This document shows positions 1 to 9,076 of a DNA stretch of 64,000 nucleotides, one piece after another. The notes below the pieces were generated by a model, which had not been told where the DNA came from, made no database searches, and saw nothing but the letters and a program-made list of their open reading frames with translations. This DNA is from Marivita sp003149565 (GTDB lineage: Bacteria; Pseudomonadota; Alphaproteobacteria; Rhodobacterales; Rhodobacteraceae), in the NCBI RefSeq assembly GCF_965216415.1, contig NZ_CBDCFU010000002.1, one strand, 5' to 3'. Both the position numbers and the translations under genes were made by a program. How positions within the stretch are numbered: the first letter of the stretch is position 1; each line of letters starts with the position of its first letter.

Positions 1-164
1 CAGCGCACGACCATGTCGATCAGCGAATGGCGCGCCAGCTGGTCCAGCATATGGTCAAAGAACCCGACGCCGGTCTGGTTGTCATAGCTCCCGGTGCCGT
101 CCAGATTGACCTCAACTGTGATCTTGGTCTCCGCAGTGTTGCGGGTCACGGTGGCGCTGCGCAT
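1..164 (-). CDS. hisB: Imidazoleglycerol-phosphate dehydratase, N-terminal part (runs off the window edge)
   Basis: Catalyses the sixth step of histidine biosynthesis, dehydrating imidazoleglycerol phosphate to imidazole acetol phosphate. Only about 54 N-terminal residues are in the window; the rest lies to the left of base 1. The visible protein starts MRSATVTRNTAETKI and continues with the family signature region (GTG...TGVGFFDHML, then HSLIDM), which contains metal-ligand histidines. The start is supported by an AAGGAGAGG ribosome-binding site a few bases upstream. Other his genes would be expected to the left, but none can be seen here. Confidence 0.9.
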   Translation of the reverse strand, partial: MRSATVTRNTAETKITVEVNLDGTGSYDNQTGVGFFDHMLDQLARHSLIDMVVR

Positions 165-283
165 ATCGCCTCTCCTTGGCAAGTGTCGCGGCCTTATAGG
201 CGGGGTGGTGGCACGCGCCAAGGCCCTGTTGCAGTTCCATCGCGGCGTGTGTTTCTTCGCCACGACTTTCAGGAGGGTATGAC

Positions 284-748
284 ATGATCGGAACACGTCT
301 GCGCATTGCCACAGCCGCCGACAGCGATCCGCTGGGGGTGGTCATGTTCCGCGCCATTCATGAAGGCGACAGCCCCTACACCAAAGCGCAGCGCACCGCG
401 TGGCTGCCCAGACCCAATAGCGGCGCTGACTGGGCTGCGCGGCTTTTGGGCCAGCATGTGCTGTTGGCCCAGGCGGACGAGATCACCGGCTTTATGTCGG
501 TTTCACAAGAGGGCTATGTCGACCTCGCGTACATCCTGCCCGAGGCCCGGGGGCAGGGGCTCTTTGCCCAGCTTTTGGAGCAGATCGAGGCGGAGGCCAG
601 AGGTCAGGGAGCAAAGCAGCTCACCACCCATGCGAGCCTGATGGCGCAACCGGCCTTTCAGCGCTGCGGCTTTGTCATCGACTACCAAGAAACGGTTGCG
701 CGCAACGGGCAAACCCTGGCCCGAGCACGTATGTGCAAGAATTTGTGA
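284..748 (+). CDS. GNAT-family N-acetyltransferase
   Basis: A 154-residue single-domain protein of the GNAT fold, which transfers an acetyl group from acetyl-CoA to an amine. The acetyl-CoA pyrophosphate-binding motif (ARGQGLF) lies near residue 88, after the usual beta-strand YVDLAYILPE, and the C-terminal part (PAFQRCGFV) is also typical. An AGGAGGG Shine-Dalgarno sequence lies just upstream of the ATG. It diverges from hisB and is followed by two tRNA genes, so it is probably monocistronic. The substrate cannot be told from sequence. Confidence 0.8.
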   Translation: MIGTRLRIATAADSDPLGVVMFRAIHEGDSPYTKAQRTAWLPRPNSGADWAARLLGQHVLLAQADEITGFMSVSQEGYVDLAYILPEARGQGLFAQLLEQIEAEARGQGAKQLTTHASLMAQPAFQRCGFVIDYQETVARNGQTLARARMCKNL

Positions 749-762
749 CAGAAGAAGGTCGA

Positions 763-837
763 TGGAGCGGGCGAGGCGATTCGAACGCCCGACCCTAACC
801 TTGGCAAGGTTATGCTCTACCCCTGAGCTACGCCCGC
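763..837 (-). tRNA. tRNA-Gly (anticodon GCC), copy 2 of a tandem pair
   Basis: A complete cloverleaf is visible on the minus strand: acceptor stem GCGGGCG with CGCCCGC, anticodon loop CTTGCCAAG with anticodon GCC, T-loop TTCGAAT, and an encoded CCA end. It is identical to the copy at 861-935 and separated from it by 23 bases, so the two are probably transcribed together. Confidence 0.96.
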
Positions 838-860
838 GCTGCCATCGATTTAGACCGGAT

Positions 861-935
861 TGGAGCGGGCGAGGCGATTCGAACGCCCGACCCTAACCTT
901 GGCAAGGTTATGCTCTACCCCTGAGCTACGCCCGC
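861..935 (-). tRNA. tRNA-Gly (anticodon GCC), copy 1 of a tandem pair
   Basis: Same 75-nt sequence as the copy at 763-837, with the CCA end encoded and anticodon GCC, which reads GGC and GGT glycine codons. This is the upstream copy on the minus strand. The 185 bases between it and the next plus-strand gene hold no other recognisable feature. Confidence 0.96.
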
Positions 936-1120
936 GCTGCCAATCTGGTAGGCGGGGATTTAGGGCTTGTTGCGACCGGGCGCAAGAGGAAATTCGGCCC
1001 TTTGCACCGCCTTTTTTGCAGCCCGCCCAGACGCGGGCGCGGCGGACTGCTGCGCAATCCGCTTTCCCTGCCCCTCCGGACGCAGTAGGCATGCCAATCC
1101 AAGCAAGGTTGGGACACCCC

Positions 1121-1660
1121 ATGGCGCAGAATGCCACCATCTACAAAGTCGAGCTCACCGTGTCTGACATGGACCGGCACTATTACGAGACCCACAAGCT
1201 CACCGTGGCCAAACATCCGTCCGAGACGGACGAACGCCTGATGGTGCGCCTCGTGGCCTTTGCGCTCAATGCCGATGAACATCTGGAGATGACCAAGGGG
1301 CTGTCGACCGATGATGAGCCGGACATCTGGCAGAAGAGCCTCAGCGGAGAGCTCGACGTCTGGATCGCCCTCGGCCTGCCGTCCGAGAAAGTGCTGCGCC
1401 AGTCCTGCGCCAAGTCGGGCAAGGTCATCGTCTACGCCTATGGCGGCCGCCCGGCAGAGGTCTGGTGGGACAAGGTCAAGGGCAGCACCACCCGCTTCGA
1501 CAACCTGACAGTGTTTGGCCTGCCTGAGGCGGAAACCATGGCGCTGGCCGGTCTGGTTGCCCGCGCCATGAAGATGCAGGTCAACATCCAGGACGGCGAG
1601 GTGATGGTCAGCGTTGACGAGGGGATGGTCTACGTGACGCCAGAGGTTTGGAAGGGGTAG
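1121..1660 (+). CDS. YaeQ family protein
   Basis: A 179-residue protein that resembles the YaeQ family along its whole length (start MAQNATIYKVELTVSDMDRH; also HPSETDERLMVRLVAFAL and WVDKVKG-like segments). The family has a nuclease-like (PD-(D/E)XK-related) fold; its biochemical role is not settled. The ATG at 1121 is chosen because the frame upstream runs back through a tRNA-Gly gene and cannot be coding there. No obvious operon partners: tRNA genes lie to the left and an AT-rich gene on the opposite strand to the right. Confidence 0.8.
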   Translation: MAQNATIYKVELTVSDMDRHYYETHKLTVAKHPSETDERLMVRLVAFALNADEHLEMTKGLSTDDEPDIWQKSLSGELDVWIALGLPSEKVLRQSCAKSGKVIVYAYGGRPAEVWWDKVKGSTTRFDNLTVFGLPEAETMALAGLVARAMKMQVNIQDGEVMVSVDEGMVYVTPEVWKG

Positions 1661-1750
1661 CAGCGGGCGTTTGTTACAACGGGCGGGATAGCGCGAAGGC
1701 CGGCTTCGAGCTGTGATGCGCAGCGCGCGGCCTTTGTCTCGGTGGCACTC

Positions 1751-3271
1751 TCAAACAAACGGTATTTTCAAGAGATGCGGCGCTGTCCTTTGCAGAAGTC
1801 TTTTTACAACCTCTCCGTCTTTTCGCAGCTTCGTTGGCATCGAAATTGCGATTTCTATTAAGCGCCGGTCATTGAATGGGTTTATGAACGGAGTTCTGTG
1901 CATCGCAGTGATGTAAGGGCCCTGAATATTTGGCAAATATTGTTCGACAAAGGCAAAATCATACGCGCGTGATTGGGCATTCTCGGGCAAGGTCTGCCAC
2001 CAATTAAAATACGCGTTGCCGAATTTCTTTGCAGCAGACCTAGGGGCTTGACGAGTCACTTTCAGGCGACGAAGCGCCATCATGTGATTGATCGGTTTAT
2101 TTATAACCGTGTACCGCCATTGATTGGCCCTCAAAAGTTCCATTATGTTCCCCCGCAGAACCATGTGGTCACGCGGGTAACGCTCAATCATGGCAAGTGC
2201 GGCCAATTCTCCACGCGTGCCGGACCACCCCATTTTGAGGCGCATGTCTTTGATCTGGGTGCAAGTGGCAGGTTCTTTGAAGTATTGAGTGTACCCATAA
2301 CCGGTACTTCGCACGACGTGGCGGCCGTGAATGATGTCTCGCCTCGACTGGTTGTGGAAACGATGGCCACAGAATTCCTTGATATTTTCTAATGCGTCTG
2401 GGCTACACCCCAGAAGCATGCGGCTGTCTCTGCCACCGGTTACGGGCATTATGCTTGGATACGCCTTGCTCAGGGCTGTTACATGGTTGCCGAGTCGTGT
2501 GGCCAGCTCTTCCAAGCCACGATTCATGAAGCGATTTGTATTCCGTGGCGTCGGATCGAATATGGCGTCTTCGGAAGGCCAATGACGATGCAATCTGAAA
2601 CTGTCGAGATCAAGAAAGTGGTTCGATACGGCTCTTTTGACAGTTGCATCGAGAGTGTTTTGAAGTCCCAGTGTCCGATTGCCTTCTAGCACTAACCTTG
2701 GTGGAAAATCGGGGTTTGGCTGGACTTCCCTATCCAAGACAAGAGCAAGGCTACTTCCGACTTGTTTTGTCGTGCTGTCATATAGAACAGGAATATCGCA
2801 GACGGGATCTGCGTAAATACGTTTGGATCTCGGCGTGAGGAAAATCACTACATATCGGCCGGCAAGATCAGTGAATGTTGCTTCAGCTTGCGAGACGAAA
2901 TTGAAATCCGTTAATCGACAATCAAGCCTAAGGGTGTCCTGCACGACCAGGCTATTAGATTTCAGTGCATATCCCAGCAAGAAACCGACGGGTTCGGAGT
3001 TTGCGTCCCTGATTGGAACAACTGGCAAGGCCATGCCGTGGTGCAATGTCCATCCATAAAGCACTTTTTTGTGCCATCCAGGATAGACGCGTGTTGGCGA
3101 ACGATTCAGGACGTACTGATTACGGAACAATTCCGAAAATTCTCGCCCGCGTTGCCTGCATTTTTGCTCGGCAAGGCACAGGTCTTGCGTCTTCGCAAAC
3201 CCAATTGCATCGGTATTTAATTCATCCGACCAAAAATAATGCTCGCTTGACGCTGTTGCGTAGCTTTGCAC
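1751..3271 (-). CDS. Asparagine-synthase-like protein lacking the glutaminase cysteine
   Basis: A protein of about 506 residues with an asparagine-synthetase/beta-lactam-synthetase-type C-terminal domain. The ATP pyrophosphatase loop GGRDSR (residues 279-284) replaces the usual SGGxDS, and the end (PFINPFNDRRLIEIAISMP) matches the tail of such synthetases. The N-terminal half keeps the trace of an Ntn domain (LAGRYVVIF, then YADPVCDIPVLY), but there is no catalytic Cys at position 2, so glutamine hydrolysis is unlikely. The GTG start is weakly supported. Base composition is clearly more AT-rich than its neighbours, suggesting transfer. It lies downstream of pyc on the same strand. The substrate is unknown; amide formation in a surface polymer or peptide is only a guess. 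Confidence 0.6.
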   Translation of the reverse strand: MQSYATASSEHYFWSDELNTDAIGFAKTQDLCLAEQKCRQRGREFSELFRNQYVLNRSPTRVYPGWHKKVLYGWTLHHGMALPVVPIRDANSEPVGFLLGYALKSNSLVVQDTLRLDCRLTDFNFVSQAEATFTDLAGRYVVIFLTPRSKRIYADPVCDIPVLYDSTTKQVGSSLALVLDREVQPNPDFPPRLVLEGNRTLGLQNTLDATVKRAVSNHFLDLDSFRLHRHWPSEDAIFDPTPRNTNRFMNRGLEELATRLGNHVTALSKAYPSIMPVTGGRDSRMLLGCSPDALENIKEFCGHRFHNQSRRDIIHGRHVVRSTGYGYTQYFKEPATCTQIKDMRLKMGWSGTRGELAALAMIERYPRDHMVLRGNIMELLRANQWRYTVINKPINHMMALRRLKVTRQAPRSAAKKFGNAYFNWWQTLPENAQSRAYDFAFVEQYLPNIQGPYITAMHRTPFINPFNDRRLIEIAISMPTKLRKDGEVVKRLLQRTAPHLLKIPFV

Positions 3272-3454
3272 GGGAACTCTCGACTGCTCGTTTTTTTGGA
3301 AAAAATATCGGTTATCGAGTCAAAGTACATCGCAGAGTTGTGTGTTTCGGAAACTGTGGCGTTTTGGCCCCACAAACGAACTCGATACGGGCCAATCCAA
3401 TTGGATAAGCCCGTTCGAATTTGAATACTCGCTTTCTCAGAAGTGCGCCTCAAC

Positions 3455-6400
3455 TCACTCCAACTCGATCAACAAATCCTTCGCGTCGATCTGGGCCGCA
3501 GCCGTCACATGCACGGCTTTCACCACGGCGTCGCGTTCGGCGTGAAGGCCGGTCTCCATCTTCATGGCTTCGATGGTCAAAAGCAGATCGCCTTCCTTGA
3601 TCTTCTGACCCGGAGTGACGGCAACCGAGGCGACGACGCCCGGCATCGGCGCACCGATGTGGTTCGGGTTGCTGACCTCCGCCTTGGGCCGCGCCGCCGT
3701 GGTGGCCTTGGCCTTTCGGTCGGGCACGCGGATCGTGCGCGGCTGGCCGTTCAGTTCAAAGAACACCCGCACCTCGCCATCGTCCTGGGTCTCGCCCACG
3801 GCGATCAGACGGATTTCAAGCGTCTTGCCCGGGTCGATCTCGGCGCTGATCTCTTCGCCCTGTTCCATGCCATAGAAGAACGTCCGCGTCGGCAGCACGC
3901 GCACTGGGCCATATGTCCGGTGGCGGCCCATGTAGTCGAGGAACACCTTGGGATACATGAGGTACCCGTTCAGATCCTCGTCATCGATTGCCTTGCCTTC
4001 CAGTTCCTTGATCACCTTGGCACGGGTTTCCTCGATATCCACCGGGGCTGCGTGTTTGCCGGGGCGGTCGGTAAAGGCTTTCTCGCCCTTGAGGATCTTC
4101 TTCTGGATCGCCTCAGGCCATCCGCCCGGAGGCTGCCCCAGCGACCCGCGCATCATGTCCACAACCGAGTCGGGGAAGGACACGTCTTTCTCGGGATCTT
4201 CCACATCCGCGCGGGTCAGGCCCTGTGACACCATCATCAGCGCCATGTCGCCCACCACCTTGGACGACGGCGTGACCTTCACGATATCGCCGAACATCTG
4301 GTTCACATCCGCATAGGTCTGCGCCACCTCGTGCCAGCGCTCCTCCAGACCAAGGCTGCGCGCCTGCGCCTTGAGGTTGGTGAACTGCCCGCCGGGCATT
4401 TCGTGCAGATAGACCTCTGAGGCGGGGGCCTGCTGGCCGCTCTCGAACGCCGCGTATTGCCCGCGCACCGCTTCCCAGTAGTTCGAGATCTCGCGGATGG
4501 CTGAAATATCCAGCCCGGTTTGCCGTTCTGTGTGACGCAGCGCCTCGACCACTGACCCCAGCGTTGGCTGTGACGTGTTCCCCGAGAGCGCATCCATTGC
4601 CGCATCGACAGCATCCACACCCGCCGCAGCTGCCGCCATGATCGTGGCAATGCCAGCCCCCGAGGTGTCATGCGTGTGGAAGTGCACGGGCAGGCCGACC
4701 TCTTCTTTCAGCGCCTTCACGAGCGGGCCAGCGGCGGCGGGCTTGAGCAGCCCCGCCATGTCCTTCAGGCCAAGGATATGCGACCCCGCCGCCTTCAGTT
4801 CCTTGCCCATGGCGACATAGTACTTGAGGTCGTACTTGGACCGCGCCGGATCGTTCAGATCACCTGTGTAACAGATCGTGCCTTCCAGCACTTTGCCGGA
4901 GTCCAGCACTGCATCCATCGCGACGCGCATGTTCTCGACCCAGTTGAGGCTGTCGAACACGCGGAACACGTCGACCCCGGTCTCGGCGGCCTGCTTGACA
5001 AAGAACTGCACCACGTTGTCAGGGTAGTTGGTGTAGCCCACCCCATTGGCCCCACGCAGCAGCATCTGGGTCATGATGTTGGGCATCCGCGCGCGCAAGT
5101 CGCGCAGGCGCTGCCACGGGCATTCCTGCAGGAAGCGATAGGCCACGTCGAATGTCGCACCACCCCAGCATTCGACACTGAAAAGCTGCGGCAGGTTCGC
5201 GGCATAGGCCGGTGCGACGGTGATCATGTCGATTGACCGCATCCGCGTGGCGAGCAAGGACTGGTGACCGTCGCGCATCGTGGTGTCGGTGATCAGCACC
5301 TCTTTCTGCGCCGCCAGCCAGTCGGCCACAGCCTGAGGGCCTTTCTCATCCAGCAGCGTCTTGGTCCCGGCGGGTGGTGTTTCAACCCGCGTTTTCGGTG
5401 CTTTGGCGGGCTTCAGATCGGGATGCGGCATCGCGCGGCCCTGAACCTCGGGGTGTCCGTTCACGGTAATGTCCGCGATATAGGTCAGCACCTTGGTGCC
5501 CCGGTCGCGCCGCTTCTTGAACTGGAACAGTTCCGGCGTCTCGTCGATGAACTTGGTGGTGTACTGGTTGTTGAGGAAAGTCGGGTGCTTGAGAAGGTTT
5601 TCCACAAACGCGATATTGGTGGACACGCCGCGCACCCGGAATTCGCGGAGCGCCCGGTCCATGCGCGCGATGGCCTTTTCTGGGGTCGGCGCCCAGGCCG
5701 TGACCTTGGTCAGCAGACTGTCGTAGTACCGCGTGATCACGCCACCCGCATAGGCGGTGCCACCGTCCAGGCGGATGCCCATGCCAGTGGCCGAGCGATA
5801 GGCGGTGATTCGGCCATAATCGGGGATGAAGTTGTTCTGCGGGTCTTCGGTTGTGACACGGGTCTGCAACGCATGCCCGTTCAGACGGATGTCGTATTGC
5901 GACGCCTTGCCCGTGGCTTCGGCCAGCGACTTGCCCTCGGCGATCATGATTTGCGCCTGAACGATGTCGATGCCGGTCACTTCCTCGGTGACCGTGTGTT
6001 CGACCTGCACGCGGGGGTTCACTTCGATAAAGTAGAACTTGCCATCATCCATATCCATCAGGAACTCGACGGTGCCCGCGCATTCGTAATTCACATGGGC
6101 GCAAATTTTGCGACCCAGTTCGCACAATTCTTCGCGTTGCGCCTCGGACAGATACGGGGCAGGGGCGCGCTCGACCACTTTCTGGTTCCGGCGCTGGACC
6201 GAGCAGTCGCGCTCGTACAGGTGATAGATGTTGCCCTGCTTGTCGCCGAGGATCTGCACCTCCACGTGCCGGGCACGGGTGATCATCTTTTCCAGATAGC
6301 CTTCGCCATTGCCGAAGGCTGCTTCGGCTTCGCGACGGCCTTCCAGCACCTTTTCCTTCAATTCCTTGGCGTTGTTGACCGGACGCATCCCGCGTCCGCC

Positions 6401-6898
6401 GCCACCCCAGGACGCCTTGAGCATCAGGGGAAAGCCGATCTCTTCGGCCTCTTTGGCGATGGCGTCGAAATCATCGCCCAGAACGTCTGTGGCGGGGATC
6501 ACCGGAACGCCTGCTTCGATGGCGACCCGTCGCGCGCTGGCCTTGTCGCCAAGGGCGCGCATGGTTTCGGCCTTCGGTCCGATAAAGGTGATGCCATTCG
6601 CGACGCAGGCATCCACCAGATCGGGGTTCTCGGACAGCAGGCCGTAGCCCGGATGCACCGCATCCGCGCCAGATTCCTTGGCGACGCGGATGATTTCCTC
6701 GATGCTCAGATACGCGGCAACGGGGCCGAGACCTTCACCAATTCTATAGGCTTCGTCGGCCTTGAAACGGTGCAGGCCCAGCTTGTCCTCTTCGGCATAG
6801 ACGGCGACCGTTGCCTTGCCCATTTCATTGGCAGCCCGCATGATGCGGATGGCGATTTCGCCCCGGTTCGCGACGAGAATTTTCTGGAAGTCTGACAT
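3455..6898 (-). CDS. pyc: Pyruvate carboxylase
   Basis: A 1147-residue single-chain biotin enzyme that makes oxaloacetate from pyruvate, bicarbonate and ATP, the main anaplerotic step. Domains in order: biotin carboxylase (about 1-450; ATP-grasp loop GGGGRGMR), carboxyltransferase (about 530-810; DTTMRDGHQSLLATRMR), PYC/OADA connector, and a C-terminal biotinyl domain with EAMKME, where the biotinylated lysine is about residue 1113. Length is normal for the alpha4-type enzyme. AGGA precedes the ATG. It is flanked on the same strand by an lldD-like gene, and both act on pyruvate or lactate carbon. Confidence 0.97.
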   Translation of the reverse strand: MSDFQKILVANRGEIAIRIMRAANEMGKATVAVYAEEDKLGLHRFKADEAYRIGEGLGPVAAYLSIEEIIRVAKESGADAVHPGYGLLSENPDLVDACVANGITFIGPKAETMRALGDKASARRVAIEAGVPVIPATDVLGDDFDAIAKEAEEIGFPLMLKASWGGGGRGMRPVNNAKELKEKVLEGRREAEAAFGNGEGYLEKMITRARHVEVQILGDKQGNIYHLYERDCSVQRRNQKVVERAPAPYLSEAQREELCELGRKICAHVNYECAGTVEFLMDMDDGKFYFIEVNPRVQVEHTVTEEVTGIDIVQAQIMIAEGKSLAEATGKASQYDIRLNGHALQTRVTTEDPQNNFIPDYGRITAYRSATGMGIRLDGGTAYAGGVITRYYDSLLTKVTAWAPTPEKAIARMDRALREFRVRGVSTNIAFVENLLKHPTFLNNQYTTKFIDETPELFQFKKRRDRGTKVLTYIADITVNGHPEVQGRAMPHPDLKPAKAPKTRVETPPAGTKTLLDEKGPQAVADWLAAQKEVLITDTTMRDGHQSLLATRMRSIDMITVAPAYAANLPQLFSVECWGGATFDVAYRFLQECPWQRLRDLRARMPNIMTQMLLRGANGVGYTNYPDNVVQFFVKQAAETGVDVFRVFDSLNWVENMRVAMDAVLDSGKVLEGTICYTGDLNDPARSKYDLKYYVAMGKELKAAGSHILGLKDMAGLLKPAAAGPLVKALKEEVGLPVHFHTHDTSGAGIATIMAAAAAGVDAVDAAMDALSGNTSQPTLGSVVEALRHTERQTGLDISAIREISNYWEAVRGQYAAFESGQQAPASEVYLHEMPGGQFTNLKAQARSLGLEERWHEVAQTYADVNQMFGDIVKVTPSSKVVGDMALMMVSQGLTRADVEDPEKDVSFPDSVVDMMRGSLGQPPGGWPEAIQKKILKGEKAFTDRPGKHAAPVDIEETRAKVIKELEGKAIDDEDLNGYLMYPKVFLDYMGRHRTYGPVRVLPTRTFFYGMEQGEEISAEIDPGKTLEIRLIAVGETQDDGEVRVFFELNGQPRTIRVPDRKAKATTAARPKAEVSNPNHIGAPMPGVVASVAVTPGQKIKEGDLLLTIEAMKMETGLHAERDAVVKAVHVTAAAQIDAKDLLIELE

Positions 6899-6955
6899 GG
6901 CAGCGGTCCTGACGTAATGACGTTTCGCGCTGCTTAGTAAGAATTCGTTACATTC

Positions 6956-8131
6956 TCAACCGGTAGAAATGGCGCGGCTGTGCGGACCGGGGCCGTCGAA
7001 CCACGCTTTGCCGCGCAATTCCAAAGGCTTGGTGACCCCCAATTGCCCCATATTGGCGGCCATGTCTTTTTCCAGTATTTCGATCAGATGCGCCGGGCCA
7101 GCGGTGTCGAGCGCAGCAAGCGCATAGTGCCACGCCCGACCCAGCATGACGAAATCTGCGCCAAGCGCGATCGCACGCAGAATGTCCAAACCGCCTTCAA
7201 CTCCGCTGTCAAGAATCAACGGCAGGGATGTGGCCTCACGGATCGCGGGCAGGGCTTCGATCGGTGCGGGGGAGGCGTCGAACTGGCGTCCGGCATGGTT
7301 GGAAAGCCAGATCGCATCGACGCCGGCTTTTTCAAGGCGAGGTGCGTCTTCGGCATTCATCACACCTTTGACGAAGAAAGTTCCATCCCAGGCATCACGC
7401 AGCCACGTCACATAGTCCCAATCCGGCGAGGTGCGCAGCAGATAGCCTGCGTGCTGGGTCGAACTCAGGCCCGTTACCTTGCCTGCGTAGTCGTCAATCA
7501 GTTTCATCCGCGGCATCGCGCCCATACTGGCCGTCATCATCGCCCAGGTTGGCCGCATGGCGATCTGCGCCAACAGGCGCGGCGTTAGCTTGGGTGGTGT
7601 GGTGAGGCCAGAGCGCACCTGGCGTTCGCGTCTCGATGGCACCGGCACGTCAACGGTCAGGATCAGCGTCGAGAACCCCGCATCCTTGGCCCGTTTCAGC
7701 ATATCCGTGCGGATGCCCTCATCGCGCGGCGGGTACATCTGAAACCAGCCATTGCCGTTCAGGCGCGGCGCGACCTCTTCTGGCGTGCGCGTTGCGACAG
7801 TGGAAATACTGTAGGGGAGGCCCGCCTTGGTCGCCGCCCGCGCCAGTTTGCGTTCCGCATCGGGCCAGATCAGACCGGACATGCCCACCGGGCTGATACC
7901 AAACGGCATCGGATAGTCTGTCCCGCAGAGGTTTGTGCTCAGATCAACAGGCAATTCGCCGTGCAGGATCGACGGCGTAAAAAGCACCCGATCCAGCGCT
8001 GCTCGATTGCGCCGCAGCGTGGCTTCGTTGCCGGTCGCACTGTCAAGATATTCCCACACGAATTTGGGAATGCGCTGACGCGCGCGGGATTTCAGATCGC
8101 TGATGGCGGGGTAACGGGCATGCAAACTCAT
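6956..8131 (-). CDS. lldD: FMN-dependent alpha-hydroxy-acid oxidase / L-lactate dehydrogenase
   Basis: A 391-residue FMN enzyme of the glycolate oxidase / flavocytochrome b2 / LldD family, which oxidises L-lactate or a related alpha-hydroxy acid to the keto acid. The catalytic segment SNHAGRQFD (histidine base and arginine) is intact near residue 283, followed by LDSGVEGGLDILRAIALGADFVMLGR, which binds the FMN phosphate. The substrate is assigned only at family level; mandelate and other 2-hydroxy acids are alternatives. It ends 57 bases before pyc and diverges from the SDR gene. Confidence 0.85.
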   Translation of the reverse strand: MSLHARYPAISDLKSRARQRIPKFVWEYLDSATGNEATLRRNRAALDRVLFTPSILHGELPVDLSTNLCGTDYPMPFGISPVGMSGLIWPDAERKLARAATKAGLPYSISTVATRTPEEVAPRLNGNGWFQMYPPRDEGIRTDMLKRAKDAGFSTLILTVDVPVPSRRERQVRSGLTTPPKLTPRLLAQIAMRPTWAMMTASMGAMPRMKLIDDYAGKVTGLSSTQHAGYLLRTSPDWDYVTWLRDAWDGTFFVKGVMNAEDAPRLEKAGVDAIWLSNHAGRQFDASPAPIEALPAIREATSLPLILDSGVEGGLDILRAIALGADFVMLGRAWHYALAALDTAGPAHLIEILEKDMAANMGQLGVTKPLELRGKAWFDGPGPHSRAISTG

Positions 8132-8256
8132 GCGCGTATTTGCAGTGAGCCTGCCAGCCTTGTCCAGACGCTTCTTTCTCGGAACGTAAAGCGTGTGGAA
8201 CTGCAGGTCAGTGCGACCGTTGGGCCAGCGAAGCTCAAAGCATGAAAGGATAAGAC

Positions 8257-9006
8257 GTGGCTCGATTTGAAGGTAAACGCGTGCTCATCACAGGTGGCAC
8301 CAGCGGCATCGGACTCGCCACTGCGAAACGCATTGTGGACGAAGGCGGCGAGGTGGCCGTAACCGGTGTCAGTCAGGACCACCTGGATGAGGCGGGCAAG
8401 GCTCTTCCTTCCGGCAGTCTTGTGCTGCGCAACGATGCCAGTGATCCAAAGGCGGCGCAGGATTTGGCGGACAAGGTCCAGGATCAGATAGAAACGCTCG
8501 ACGCGCTCTACCTGAATGCGGGATATGGTAAGTTCTGGCCGGTGACAGACACCACGACCGAAGCGTTCGACGACATCATGAACGTCAACGTTCGTGGTCC
8601 GGCGCTGCAGATGTCCAAACTCAAGCCCCTGCTGGCGGACAATGCAGCCGTTCTGCTGACCTCATCCGTGGCACCCTATCTAGGTCAACCCGACGGTGCG
8701 GTCTACGGCGCGACCAAAGCCGCCTGCCTCGCTCTCGCTCGGTCCTGGTCACAAGACATGGCCGATCGTGGTATCCGCGTGAATTCCGTGGCGCCGGGGC
8801 CGATCGAAACAAATTTCATGTCGGACCTGGGTTTCTCTGAAGAGGAAGCCGAAGAGTTCAAGGAAAAGGTCAAGAATCAGGTGCCGCTCGGGCGCATGGG
8901 CACGTCCGAAGAGGTCGCGGCGGTCTGCTGTTTCCTGCTGTCGGATGATGCGGCCTATGTCTCCGGGTCGGAGTATTTTGTCGATGGTGGCATGACAAAG
9001 CGATAA
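8257..9006 (+). CDS. Short-chain dehydrogenase/reductase (SDR)
   Basis: A 249-residue classical SDR. The nucleotide-binding motif TGGTSGIG lies at about residues 12-19, NAG at about 88, and the catalytic Ser (TSSVAP) and YGATK follow at about 136 and 150. The C-terminal segment (DDAAYVSGSEYFVDGG) is typical of this class. The start is GTG with AAAGGA upstream. The substrate cannot be deduced; such proteins are often annotated as glucose or 3-oxoacyl dehydrogenases without proof. It is transcribed divergently from the lldD-like gene across a gap of about 125 bases. Confidence 0.85.
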   Translation: MARFEGKRVLITGGTSGIGLATAKRIVDEGGEVAVTGVSQDHLDEAGKALPSGSLVLRNDASDPKAAQDLADKVQDQIETLDALYLNAGYGKFWPVTDTTTEAFDDIMNVNVRGPALQMSKLKPLLADNAAVLLTSSVAPYLGQPDGAVYGATKAACLALARSWSQDMADRGIRVNSVAPGPIETNFMSDLGFSEEEAEEFKEKVKNQVPLGRMGTSEEVAAVCCFLLSDDAAYVSGSEYFVDGGMTKR

Positions 9007-9076
9007 CTGGCAAAGAGCAGAACATCGCGCGAACATCGGGCTTTTCCTCGGGGCGGGTGCAAGTTAGACTGCGACC

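Noticed and set aside
860..1120. Upstream extension of the YaeQ-family gene
   Set aside because: It would translate a tRNA-Gly gene; the family start is at 1121.
5264..6895. Open frame of 543 codons on the plus strand opposite pyc
   Set aside because: It is the antisense shadow of a complete, motif-rich pyruvate carboxylase; high GC keeps the opposite frame open.
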